DNA of 64,000 nt from Paenibacillus taichungensis. GTDB lineage: Bacteria; Bacillota; Bacilli; Paenibacillales; Paenibacillaceae. The notes under the pieces are model-generated. The model searched no databases, was not told where the DNA came from, and saw only the letters and a list, made by a program, of their open reading frames with translations. This document shows, in pieces, positions 1 to 7,947 of this stretch (position 1 is the stretch's first letter; the number at the start of each line of letters is the position of its first letter). The stretch is taken from contig NZ_QEVW01000017.1 of assembly GCF_003287275.1 (NCBI RefSeq), forward strand, positions 1 to 64,000, read 5' to 3'. The translations under genes and the position numbers were made by a program.

Positions 1-198
1 AGCTCATTTTGAAACTGACGAAATTAAAAATCTCATATATTTTGCTTCCAAATCATACAGTCCGAAGACTTGTACCAATTTCTCAGCGTCGATTTTGCAA
101 GCAAGATCGTTACTCACTCGTTGTTCAGTTTTCAAAGATCAAACTCGATTTGTGTTACTCTTTTTCGTCTCAACCGCGTTTTCGGCGGCGACTTAAAT
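1..198 (-). promoter_or_regulatory. rRNA operon leader, just upstream of a 16S gene outside the window
   Basis: Read on the minus strand, this is the transcribed leader of an rRNA operon. At 119-142 it has the CTTTGAAAACTGAAC-type segment common in Firmicutes rrn leaders and spacers, where the boxA antitermination signal lies. The last bases before the window edge resemble the stretch directly before the 16S 5' end in Paenibacillus. No protein gene is convincing here; the two short plus-strand frames lack ribosome binding sites. In B. subtilis ygxA also neighbours an rrn operon, which supports the call. The 16S gene itself is not visible, so this is inferred. Confidence 0.75.
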
Positions 199-228
199 AA
201 TATATCACATTTCGTTTGTTTTCGTCAA
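199..228 (-). promoter_or_regulatory. rrn promoter P2 (proximal)
   Basis: On the minus strand there is a TTGACG -35 box (223-228), an 18-bp spacer and a TATATT -10 box (199-204), followed by a GC-rich start GTCGCCGCC typical of growth-rate-controlled rRNA promoters. It lies about 130 bp downstream of a second similar promoter, giving the tandem P1-P2 layout usual for Firmicutes rrn operons. Confidence 0.7.
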
Positions 229-328
229 GAACTTTTTTTGATTTCTTTTTTGAGGCTTTCGTTCTTCACTATTTCCTTTGCAGAATTTATCATTTGTTGA
301 CGATAAGCTCGTTTGAGGAACGAAATAT

Positions 329-358
329 AATGTATCATATTTCCTGAATAAGAGTCAA
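329..358 (-). promoter_or_regulatory. rrn promoter P1 (distal) with UP-like element
   Basis: On the minus strand there is a TTGACT -35 box (353-358), an 18-bp spacer and a TACATT -10 box (329-334). Immediately upstream (about 360-385) is an A/T-only tract resembling an UP element. It sits right after the terminator of ygxA. Confidence 0.65.
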
Positions 359-385
359 CCTCTTTTTATAAATTATTAAACAAAC

Positions 386-408
386 AAAAAAGGAAGGTTT
401 CCCCTCCT
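386..408 (-). terminator. terminator after ygxA
   Basis: On the minus strand a short stem (GGAGGG paired with CCTTCC, one G-U pair) is followed by six T's. It lies 38 bp past the ygxA stop and just before the rrn UP-like element. Confidence 0.6.
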
Positions 409-445
409 ACTTCATAAGCCATGTAACGGCAGACTTCACGGGTAA

Positions 446-1348
446 CTACGCCTCAATCCAATAGCGGATTTCTCGTCCATCTCCTCCTATAAAGGATGGC
501 CATCCTGCCGATTCTTTTACTATAGAACGAAACACCAGTTTGCGAAGGATAAGAGGCAAATCCTCCCGTACAAATCTCAACTGTGGATGATGAACAAGTT
601 CATCCATACTCCACGGTTCTCTTCGACTTCCAAGCACACGCAGAAGCAAGCCTGAGCAATCACTCATTTTGGACATCACTGAGAATTCACAAGCAAGCAG
701 CACAAGCTCGACTCTCTGTTCCAGCGTCTCTGAACTTACTGTAAGCTCCTGATATAGCTTCCACAAGGCGCGATCCAAACTCTGCACATGTGTCCAGACG
801 GCATGATCCGGGTAGATCCCCTGTTCAATAAGTACAATTCTAGCCCAGTTCCCCAGAGCTTCTAGCACATTGTAATAAGCATCAACCACATGTCCCTCTT
901 GAATGTAACGTTTGGCTTCCACATACATTCTCAAAAAACTGGCGAATTCATGCAGCAGCTTTTGCTCACGTAATTCAGTTCCAAAAGCAGACAGTTCCTC
1001 ACGTAAATTGCTTAAGGCATTATCCGCTTCCCAAATAATTTCACCTTCAATCAGGCACTGCATGATGTTATTGTTATCCCCCGTAATTACACTGCTCTGC
1101 AGTTCAGGTCGGCTGACATAGATCATTTGATAACGAAGATCACCATATTTGTAGTGTCCAACCTTGGAGATTAACTGGTCTGTATTATGAACGACAAGTA
1201 CGAGCAATTCAAAATCCTGGATTAGGGAGCCGTGGAATCGATCTCCCGGGTGGGAATAAGCGATAGCCCCAACTGCCCCTGTCTCTTCCGACTGTTCGGA
1301 CAAAAAAGCAAGGTTCTTTAGTTCCACGATTCCCTCCATACAATTCAT
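446..1348 (-). CDS. ygxA: YgxA-like nucleotidyltransferase-fold protein
   Basis: A 300-residue protein recognised as a YgxA homologue (nucleotidyltransferase-like family) mainly by sequence feel and by position: in B. subtilis ygxA lies beside ygzB, perR and an rrn operon, exactly as here. The first ~120 residues form the nucleotidyltransferase-like part; the rest looks helical, with no membrane segment or signal peptide. Its biochemical role is not known. It is divergent from ygzB, with the start codons about 100 bp apart. No clear ribosome binding site precedes the ATG at 1348 or the in-frame ATG three codons later, so the start is uncertain. Confidence 0.75.
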   Translation of the reverse strand: MNCMEGIVELKNLAFLSEQSEETGAVGAIAYSHPGDRFHGSLIQDFELLVLVVHNTDQLISKVGHYKYGDLRYQMIYVSRPELQSSVITGDNNNIMQCLIEGEIIWEADNALSNLREELSAFGTELREQKLLHEFASFLRMYVEAKRYIQEGHVVDAYYNVLEALGNWARIVLIEQGIYPDHAVWTHVQSLDRALWKLYQELTVSSETLEQRVELVLLACEFSVMSKMSDCSGLLLRVLGSRREPWSMDELVHHPQLRFVREDLPLILRKLVFRSIVKESAGWPSFIGGDGREIRYWIEA

Positions 1349-1449
1349 GGCAGATAAGCGCCAAGTCAGTTATAATGTAATTCTACATGCAGACTGAAGT
1401 TTCCTTCTTATCCAGGTCCGATACTACTCATACGATAGGAGCATTTTTC

Positions 1450-1854
1450 ATGATTTTTAAATCAGCAAAAATTAATGCTTTTCGCACTTGGGGACTACTA
1501 CTTACCATGCTAGGCATGGGCCTAATGGTACTGGGAACTGCCGGAATTGTGTTCTGGGGACACGCGGGCAAAGTATTTGCCGCTGTGGGACTCGTCATCG
1601 GCCTGATTGCCATGATGGCTAGTCTGGCCATTTATTTCTGGGCTGGTATGCTATCCACAAGCGCTGTACAAGTAGACTGTCCGGAATGTGGCAAGTTAAC
1701 CAAAATGCTCGGCAAGACGGATCGTTGTATGTTTTGTCATACCATCCTTACCCTGGACCCTAATCAGGCCAATACAACCAGTCCACAACTGAAAGCGCAT
1801 TCCACATCTCCATCCCCTTCCGACACAGATCATGGCATGAGTTCCAACAGCTAG
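1450..1854 (+). CDS. ygzB: YgzB family membrane protein (UPF0295)
   Basis: A 134-residue protein with two membrane segments (about residues 10-33 and 38-62) and a C-terminal soluble part carrying two Cys-x2-Cys pairs (CPEC and CMFC), a likely zinc ribbon. This matches the UPF0295/YgzB family, whose function is unknown. The ATG at 1450 is chosen because AGGAG lies eight bases before it; an earlier in-frame ATG at 1387 adds 21 residues without a ribosome binding site. A TATAAT at 1371-1376 is a possible -10 box. The Ser/Thr/Pro-rich C-tail is probably disordered. Confidence 0.85.
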   Translation: MIFKSAKINAFRTWGLLLTMLGMGLMVLGTAGIVFWGHAGKVFAAVGLVIGLIAMMASLAIYFWAGMLSTSAVQVDCPECGKLTKMLGKTDRCMFCHTILTLDPNQANTTSPQLKAHSTSPSPSDTDHGMSSNS

Positions 1855-1884
1855 ATGCTCTTTTTCATCAAAGCCCAGAGACAG

Positions 1885-1919
1885 AAAAAAGGCCCGGTAT
1901 CTTCACCGGACCTTTTTTT
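1885..1919. terminator. bidirectional terminator between ygzB and the GH18 gene
   Basis: GGYCCGGT/ACCGGACC hairpin flanked by an A-run on the left and seven T's on the right, so it can end transcripts from both converging genes. Confidence 0.8.
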
Positions 1920-1985
1920 GAATTTCAGAAAGACATTAAATTAGTTAATTAATTAATATATAAGTTCAATAGAGTTATTTCATGT

Positions 1986-3719
1986 TTATTTCGAATACCC
2001 TGCTTGTTTTAACGTCTCCCATGCCGATGCATTGGCGAAGCTTCGATTCCATGCAGCTACTCCACCCAATTTCAACGAAGCAACCAAATCAACACGTGCC
2101 TGAAGCGAAACGGCATCTTCTATCCAAATTTTCTTAGTAGCCCCATCTTCGGAATATTCCACATAATTCTGTCCGCTTTGTTTATCCAGAACAGGTTTAA
2201 GTTTCTTATCCTTGATCAGGTCTGTGATGGTGTTCATGCCTACTGCTTTGGAAGACACCTTCACTTCTCCTTGATCATTGGTCTCTTCCGTCCAGATTCG
2301 AGTATATAGCGGCACAGCCATAATCAATTTGTTCGATGGTACTTCATCCTCTTCCAGGATCCTTCTCATAGAAGACTCCGTCCAAGGAAGCGAAGCAACC
2401 GAACCGGCCTTTGGACTCGCAGCCCAGTGCTCGTCATACGCCATAACGACAATATAATCGGCAAAAGAGCCTAACGAGCGGCGATCCAGAAAAGCGGACC
2501 ACATCTCACTGTTCGATTTCGGTGTTACATCAACCGAGAGCATCAAGCCATGAATGCGAGCCATCGCCTTGATTTCGCGGACAAATTGAGTGATATTCGG
2601 TCCATCGTCTGTATAGACGTTCTCAAAGTCTATGTTAATGCCATCTAAATGGTAGGTCTGTGCATACTCCAGCATCTGCTCAATAATATGCGTACGTGTC
2701 TCATATGAGGATACGGCTTCTTTCGTAATATCCGGATCAAAGCTGTTATCCATCAAGCCCCACACTTCCATGCCAGAACGGTGAGCCCAGTTAACGTATG
2801 CTTTGTCCCCTTTGCTTTTTACGCTGCCTTGTCCATCTGTAATATGGAACCACGTGGGACTGACCACGTTGACTCCAGGCATCTTGCCAATCGAAGACAC
2901 ATCAGGCTGTCGATTGTATACGGCTTCCCAAACCAGGTTGACCGGTTTATTCTGCCACTTTTTCTCCGCCGCGGTCAGGGTGAATTTAGGCTTGTCCAGT
3001 TCCTTTTTCTCCGTAAGAGTGACATACTTATTAGCCACGTATCCGGCATAACCATTATCCAACTGAACAAAGCTCTGGTCATCACCAGTCTGCCATACCC
3101 TTACTCGTGCGTCCTGCTCCATATCGGCAATAATGGGAGAAGAAGATTCTCCCCCGCGCTTGTACAATGGAACCGTTTTGTCCGCCTTGGAAGACAATGT
3201 ATTAATCTCCGCATACTGAATGGTGTCACCTCCACGCATCAGCAGCACCGCACCCGTTGTAGCATCTTCTTGTATAGCTATTCCATACACTTCTTTCAAT
3301 GGTTTGAGCGGAATATAAGTTTCTCCGCCAACCACCTCCGGTTTAACCGTCATGGGATAATCTCGATGATTAAGTTCCGCCTTCGTACTGCCTTCCTTCA
3401 TATGGAGTACTCGCTGCGGTGTTGCAAGTATGATATCTCCTGTGTCAGCTTCATATCGTATTCCGGAATCGATCGCCTCTTGCAGCACTGATACAGGCAA
3501 CTTAAGCTGATCTCCCGTCCCTGAGGCTTCACCATCCATCAGCTGTCCGTCCACAAAAATAGGTTGATTCATGCCAATCCAGTCGGGGTCTTCCTGAATC
3601 TGATTAAGCCAAACATTCGTTATTAGCCAATAAGCACCACCTGCGACAACACAGGCAGCTAAAAATCCAGGCCAGAACGAGCGGCGCTTCTGACGTGTAT
3701 ATCTGCTTTTTCTACTCAA
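1986..3719 (-). CDS. membrane-anchored GH18 (chitinase-like) hydrolase
   Basis: Glycoside hydrolase family 18 protein of 577 residues. Residues are numbered from the upstream ATG at 3740. The order is: a basic N-terminus, one membrane anchor (about 23-45), a copper-amine-oxidase-like region (about 60-170), an SH3-like domain (about 185-242), then a GH18 barrel. The barrel carries DGINIDFE at 366-373, with the family's catalytic Glu as E373. Homologues with this layout (B. subtilis YvbX/SleL relatives) act on peptidoglycan or cortex sugar chains, so a cell-wall or spore role is likely. The TTG at 3719 is preferred because GGAGGT lies six bases before it; the upstream ATG has no ribosome binding site. 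Confidence 0.85.
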   Translation of the reverse strand: MSRKSRYTRQKRRSFWPGFLAACVVAGGAYWLITNVWLNQIQEDPDWIGMNQPIFVDGQLMDGEASGTGDQLKLPVSVLQEAIDSGIRYEADTGDIILATPQRVLHMKEGSTKAELNHRDYPMTVKPEVVGGETYIPLKPLKEVYGIAIQEDATTGAVLLMRGGDTIQYAEINTLSSKADKTVPLYKRGGESSSPIIADMEQDARVRVWQTGDDQSFVQLDNGYAGYVANKYVTLTEKKELDKPKFTLTAAEKKWQNKPVNLVWEAVYNRQPDVSSIGKMPGVNVVSPTWFHITDGQGSVKSKGDKAYVNWAHRSGMEVWGLMDNSFDPDITKEAVSSYETRTHIIEQMLEYAQTYHLDGINIDFENVYTDDGPNITQFVREIKAMARIHGLMLSVDVTPKSNSEMWSAFLDRRSLGSFADYIVVMAYDEHWAASPKAGSVASLPWTESSMRRILEEDEVPSNKLIMAVPLYTRIWTEETNDQGEVKVSSKAVGMNTITDLIKDKKLKPVLDKQSGQNYVEYSEDGATKKIWIEDAVSLQARVDLVASLKLGGVAAWNRSFANASAWETLKQAGYSK

Positions 3720-3855
3720 ACGTCTACCTCCGTTAATCATGCTGAATCATGAAATAGCTAATTTGCTGAGACTATATACATTCTATCGTCCTAAAAACAA
3801 AAAACGTGAAGAATCCAAACTGAATTCTGCACGTTAATATTGTAATTCAACTCTC

Positions 3856-4278
3856 TTAATCCCTGCAACTTTTACAAACTCCATATACTTCCAATCGGTG
3901 ACCATGTACTTCAAATCCTGTACTTGACTCCGCCTGGAGCTCCACGCTCTTTAAAGAAGGATAACTGAAGTCTTCAATTTTGCCGCATTTATCACAAATA
4001 ACATGGTAATGATCCGTCACATTGGCATCGAAGCGGCTTGAATTATCTCCGTATGTCAATTCCCTAACCATGCCGGCTTCCAGAAACATCTTCAAATTGT
4101 TATATACAGTCGCCACGCTCATACTGGGAAACTGGGGTTCAAGCGCACGGTAAATTTCATCGGCTGTTGGATGCCCCATGGATTCCATCAGATAGTTCAA
4201 TATGGCATGACGCTGGGGTGTAATACGGACACCGGTCGTTTTCAGATGCTCCAACGCATGTTGGACACGTGTTGCCAT
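3856..4278 (-). CDS. perR: peroxide-sensing Fur-family repressor PerR
   Basis: A 140-residue Fur-family regulator: winged helix (about 1-80) plus a metal-binding dimerisation domain. Counting from the ATG at 4278, the regulatory site residues H36, D84, H90, H92 and D103 are all present, each one position before the B. subtilis PerR ligands. The aspartate at 103, rather than Glu, distinguishes PerR from Fur. Two Cys-x2-Cys pairs form the structural zinc site. PerR senses peroxide by iron-catalysed histidine oxidation and represses oxidative stress genes. A GGCGGTG sequence precedes this ATG; the ATG 66 bases upstream would add a tail not found in the family. Confidence 0.92.
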   Translation of the reverse strand: MATRVQHALEHLKTTGVRITPQRHAILNYLMESMGHPTADEIYRALEPQFPSMSVATVYNNLKMFLEAGMVRELTYGDNSSRFDANVTDHYHVICDKCGKIEDFSYPSLKSVELQAESSTGFEVHGHRLEVYGVCKSCRD

Positions 4279-4415
4279 AAAACCCACCGCCTTACCTTTC
4301 ATTACTCTGCAGAGACAGAATGTATGATCACATGTGCTCTTCATTCAGAGTTGATCCTCGGCTGGAACAACGACTATACATTTTCCCTGCCGTGTAACCT
4401 TGCCAGTTTATATTT

Positions 4416-4445
4416 ATTGTACGGCGATTGCAAGTTTATTGTCAA
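4416..4445 (-). promoter_or_regulatory. perR promoter
   Basis: On the minus strand there is TTGACA (4440-4445), an 18-bp spacer and TACAAT (4416-4421). It lies just after the end of the upstream DUF4097 gene. It predicts a 5' leader of roughly 130 bases before the perR ATG. No convincing PerR box was found over it. Confidence 0.75.
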
Positions 4446-4453
4446 CGCGTCAG

Positions 4454-5854
4454 TCAGGGAACTTCGGACGTTTGGTCTTGGGAATTCTGTCCTTCTTCGG
4501 ACATTTGTTCCAAGTTATCATCCGTATTTTCCGGATCCAGCGAATTCGTTCCAACAGGAGGCACTGCAGGATTACGATCAATAGTGAGGTCGCTGTTACC
4601 TTCAACTTTAACCGTATATTCTCCTTCACCAAGCTGACCCTCAATCGTTTTATTCTTCACTTTAAACGGCAGATCCGTTTGCAGATCTCCATAACTGCTG
4701 GAACCACTGAGACTATAATCCCCCCGCTCCGGAATCAAAATGTTAATAGCACCTACAGCGCTATAAACGTCCCAGTCACCGCCTACTTTGGCGGATACAA
4801 TACTTATACTGCCATTGAGGGATTGAGCTTTAACTGCCAAACTTGCGCCGTCTACACTGATATTTCCGTTTCGGGTATCCGCCGTGATCTCTCCGACGGA
4901 GTCCGTGATGTTAATACTTCCGACTTGTGTAGTCAGGTTCACATTTCCAGAAACCCCACGGGCCTTCATGTCTCCTCGATTACTGTTCAAGTCCACATTT
5001 CCGATCGCGTTTGCCACAACGACATCACCATTCAGCGTTTTACCCGAAATATCACCTACTGCATTCGTAATTCGAATTCGTCCATTTCCGGTCTCAGCCA
5101 AAATGGTACTAATAGCTTCCGGACGATTCAACAATATGGCTCCATTGGACGTTCGAATATCGAGATTGAAACGACGATCATCCGGAATCGTTATGGTGAT
5201 ATTCATCCGCGGCTGTGTTTTCTCGTTCTCTCCATACGTTTTGCCTGTAGTCTTGATATGAATCACTTTTGTACCGTCTGCCTCAACAAAGGAAGCGTCT
5301 GCCACTGCTTTGGCCTGTACTTCAGTTGTCTGATCCACCCAAACTACCGTGCGCACTTCAATCTCTTCCGTGTCCCCCCGCTGTACCGAGATATCCCCGT
5401 TCACGCCCTCAACAACTAGGTCCGACGTATCCATACCTACAGGCACCCGAATCGTGCCCTTATCTTCCATATATCCAGCTGCCTGACTGTAGTCCATGGA
5501 TGCAGCCCCCAGATTGAGACTCACCCTGTTCCACAAATGCATATAGTGATCCTGCTCTGAAACGATAAATACAGAAGCCGTCAGGACAAGGGACGTCAGG
5601 ATGCCCTTAGCATCGGGTCTGAAACGCATTTTAATTTTCTCACCCTGGTTGTTTGCATCTACATTCCCTCTTCGACGTGTCACTAAGAACAACAGTATGT
5701 ATTCCACACCTAACACAATGAGCAAGAGGGGCCACCAATCGACCATCTCATATACATAGTCCGTTCCCCACCGTTTATCCAAAATCAACAGCACACCGAC
5801 AGCTACGATTAAGGCGGCAGCCGTATAGCGGCCGACCCGGACTTTACGGTTCAT
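4454..5854 (-). CDS. DUF4097 family membrane protein (LiaF/LiaG-like)
   Basis: A 466-residue protein with two N-terminal membrane helices (about 10-27 and 39-59) and a third around 85-99. A long DUF4097 beta-helix follows, whose repeating turns (GDISV, NGAIL, GDVVV, GSINI and similar) are easy to see. It ends in an acidic, Gln/Glu-rich tail. Related proteins occur in cell-envelope stress operons such as lia, but no two-component genes lie next to this one. AAGGAGGG precedes the ATG. It follows a small membrane protein gene by 26 bp, so the two form an operon. Confidence 0.8.
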   Translation of the reverse strand: MNRKVRVGRYTAAALIVAVGVLLILDKRWGTDYVYEMVDWWPLLLIVLGVEYILLFLVTRRRGNVDANNQGEKIKMRFRPDAKGILTSLVLTASVFIVSEQDHYMHLWNRVSLNLGAASMDYSQAAGYMEDKGTIRVPVGMDTSDLVVEGVNGDISVQRGDTEEIEVRTVVWVDQTTEVQAKAVADASFVEADGTKVIHIKTTGKTYGENEKTQPRMNITITIPDDRRFNLDIRTSNGAILLNRPEAISTILAETGNGRIRITNAVGDISGKTLNGDVVVANAIGNVDLNSNRGDMKARGVSGNVNLTTQVGSINITDSVGEITADTRNGNISVDGASLAVKAQSLNGSISIVSAKVGGDWDVYSAVGAINILIPERGDYSLSGSSSYGDLQTDLPFKVKNKTIEGQLGEGEYTVKVEGNSDLTIDRNPAVPPVGTNSLDPENTDDNLEQMSEEGQNSQDQTSEVP

Positions 5855-5880
5855 GGCTATCCCTCCTTGAATAGTTCACA

Positions 5881-6474
5881 CTAGATTTTCTTCTTGCGAA
5901 GCATGACCCAGATTTCCCGTCCGAAAAGGATTAGTCCTCCTATGATCATCAGAACAGCAAATGTATATCCGCCATACACAGCGATTAGCTCTTTAAACCA
6001 ACGTGGTTTGCGAAAGAACAATACCAGCAACGACCCTCCTACAATCAGAAGCAGTCCAAACGAAATGCCTCTCTCCCACACCATCATAGCTTCCCCTGCA
6101 GAACGTTCGTTAGGGATGGGCTTGTCCGAGCTATTGTGCGTAACCGCTCTTCTCCTGCGCATCATCACCCAGTCCGCAGATTGCAATACGTCGAATACAT
6201 TGTAAAAGTAAATCACGGGAATAAACAATGCCAGCAGGATAAGCAATGGTACATTGATCTGTATTCCAATAGTTGAGAAATACAAAAGTGCTGACAGGTC
6301 CAGAAGCACAAGCATCATGAAAGTCAGACCTCTCATGTATAGCCGGAGATAAATATGGCCCAGACCCGGAATAACCGCACTTAGTAACCCGGCAATAAAC
6401 TTGTGGGTCCGATTGCGGACAGGTTTTCCACGCTTTCCGCTGGAATTATTGTTCGACTGACGTTTCCGTTTCAT
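5881..6474 (-). CDS. multi-pass membrane protein, first gene of the DUF4097 operon
   Basis: A 197-residue protein with a basic N-terminus and about five membrane helices; the first contains a PGLGHIYL motif like those of TM2-type membrane proteins. The family is not identified further. The ATG at 6474 is chosen because AAAGGAG lies six bases before it; the ATG 13 codons upstream has no such signal. It is followed at 26 bp by the DUF4097 gene, suggesting that the two membrane proteins act together, perhaps as sensor parts at the envelope. Confidence 0.75.
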   Translation of the reverse strand: MKRKRQSNNNSSGKRGKPVRNRTHKFIAGLLSAVIPGLGHIYLRLYMRGLTFMMLVLLDLSALLYFSTIGIQINVPLLILLALFIPVIYFYNVFDVLQSADWVMMRRRRAVTHNSSDKPIPNERSAGEAMMVWERGISFGLLLIVGGSLLVLFFRKPRWFKELIAVYGGYTFAVLMIIGGLILFGREIWVMLRKKKI

Positions 6475-6576
6475 AAACGACTCCTTTCTTCCGGGGATGT
6501 TCCCGCTCTTCATGCATTTGGTTAGATAGTACCCTAAAGAGCCAGGAGAGTAACTGGAAGAAATATGGTTATGAGC

Positions 6577-6611
6577 AAAAACCCTCCGACACTAAAGGCC
6601 TCAGAGGGTTT
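6577..6611 (-). terminator. terminator after mgtC
   Basis: On the minus strand ACCCTC pairs with GAGGGT across a loop of about 17 bases and is followed by five T's, eight bases beyond the mgtC stop. Confidence 0.75.
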
Positions 6612-6618
6612 AATTCAA

Positions 6619-7329
6619 TTATTCGACTGACACTTTCGTTACATGTTCCCACTGTCTTAACTTGGATACAAGCTGCACTGCACTGAACTCATGAGGCATG
6701 TAGACATGCAACACAATTTCAATTTTGCGTTCAACTGATATCATCTCTGCATAAGCCAAATCCTGTTCATTAACCGTTATTTTACGGATTTTGATCTTCT
6801 CCTGCTCCATAAATGAAGATACCTGTTCCAGAAAACCGGGCTCAGACAAGGTATGAAGGGTAACCACATGCAGTTTGTTTCCACGGATATACCTAAGCTC
6901 CAACTTATTGAATACCCAGAGGTTAAGTAATACCAAGACTGTTGACACGATGGAGGCAAAAAAGAATCCCGCGCCTGTTGCCAGTCCGATGGCTGCGACA
7001 ACCCAAATGGAAGCTGCTGTTGTCAGTCCGGTAATCGACTTGCCGGTAAAAAGAATCGTACCCGCTCCGAGAAAACCTACGCCAGTAATAACGGCTGTAG
7101 CCAGACGGGCCGGATCAATCCTTACGTTTAATTCATTTGCAAAATCTTTAAAACCATAAACAGATAACATCATAATTAGTGCAGATCCAAGACATACCAG
7201 AATATGGGTACGCAGACCGGCAGCATGATTGGAACGCTCCCGCTCTAGACCTACAAGCCCTCCAAGCAGCATAGCCAGTAATAATCGTAATAAAATGTGC
7301 CACTCATCTATGAACCAGGGATTGCCCAA
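6619..7329 (-). CDS. mgtC: MgtC/SapB family membrane protein
   Basis: A 236-residue protein. Its first half has about five membrane helices with the family signature (GGLVGLERERSNHAAGLRT near residue 23, and a G-rich helix around 85-95). The C-terminal ~80 residues form a soluble ACT-like domain. MgtC proteins help survival at low magnesium and modulate membrane potential; the exact role here is unknown. The start is a TTG, preceded by GGAGGAG at eight bases. It follows the GNAT gene by 33 bp, so the two are probably cotranscribed. No M-box riboswitch was seen. Confidence 0.88.
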   Translation of the reverse strand: MGNPWFIDEWHILLRLLLAMLLGGLVGLERERSNHAAGLRTHILVCLGSALIMMLSVYGFKDFANELNVRIDPARLATAVITGVGFLGAGTILFTGKSITGLTTAASIWVVAAIGLATGAGFFFASIVSTVLVLLNLWVFNKLELRYIRGNKLHVVTLHTLSEPGFLEQVSSFMEQEKIKIRKITVNEQDLAYAEMISVERKIEIVLHVYMPHEFSAVQLVSKLRQWEHVTKVSVE

Positions 7330-7362
7330 AGCCGGTACTCCTCCTCCAAGTTGTTCACATCA

Positions 7363-7827
7363 TTAATCTTTATTCTTATGAAATGTCGTTAATTCCACTC
7401 CTGGTGCAATCTGCACAACTTCCACGGGTTTAAATCCGAATTTGGTATACAATTTCACGGCTGGCTGGTTCAACGTTCCTGTGGAAACGATATAACGCGG
7501 AAGATCCGGATACTGTTCAAATACATGTGTCATCAACGCAGCAGCAATTCCTTTACGAAAATGATCAGGGTGCACCATCATTCGTGTGATCGTTAGCGTG
7601 TTGATCTCTTCCTCATCCACTGCAACCGCACCAAGCAATTCACCATCCGTGTCCAAGTAGCCATAGAAGGTCTCCCCACAGTTCTGCAGCGTCTCCATCG
7701 TATCCATCAAAGGCGGAATCTCCTGAAATCCGATGATTTCGGCCTCGAGCCGATAAGCTACATGCTGCAGTCGCCAGAGCTGCCCTACTGTCTCCAGATC
7801 ACTCAATGACAAAGATTGAATCTTCAT
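7363..7827 (-). CDS. GNAT family N-acetyltransferase
   Basis: A 154-residue acetyltransferase of the GNAT fold. The acetyl-CoA binding segment is visible as RKGIAAALMTHVF (about residues 91-103), preceded by the conserved strand with MMVHPDH. The C-terminal GFKPVE strand is also typical. The substrate cannot be told from sequence. AAAGGAG/GAGG precedes the ATG. It lies directly upstream of mgtC in the same direction. Confidence 0.82.
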   Translation of the reverse strand: MKIQSLSLSDLETVGQLWRLQHVAYRLEAEIIGFQEIPPLMDTMETLQNCGETFYGYLDTDGELLGAVAVDEEEINTLTITRMMVHPDHFRKGIAAALMTHVFEQYPDLPRYIVSTGTLNQPAVKLYTKFGFKPVEVVQIAPGVELTTFHKNKD

Positions 7828-7893
7828 AACCTACCTCATCTCCTTTGTATGTCACTGAATCCCGGACAATGCAATCAAACTTATGCCCCTAAC

Positions 7894-7925
7894 AAAAAGA
7901 GGCTGTCACAGGGACGAGCCTCTTT
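7894..7925 (-). terminator. terminator of the gatCAB operon
   Basis: AAGAGGCT pairs with AGCCTCTT over a 14-base loop, with T's on the minus-strand 3' side, 22 bases past the gatB stop. Confidence 0.8.
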
Positions 7926-7947
7926 CTGTCCGGCCTCACCGGATGGA

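Noticed and set aside
9..300. Two short plus-strand reading frames (63 and 76 codons)
   Set aside because: They lie in the rRNA leader on the other strand and have no ribosome binding site or recognisable content.
4400..5419. 339-codon frame antisense to the DUF4097 gene
   Set aside because: It is opposite a well-supported gene with a ribosome binding site and repeat structure; its product has no motif.
7328..7362. M-box magnesium riboswitch before mgtC
   Set aside because: Only 33 bases separate mgtC from the GNAT gene; no M-box elements found there or before the GNAT gene.
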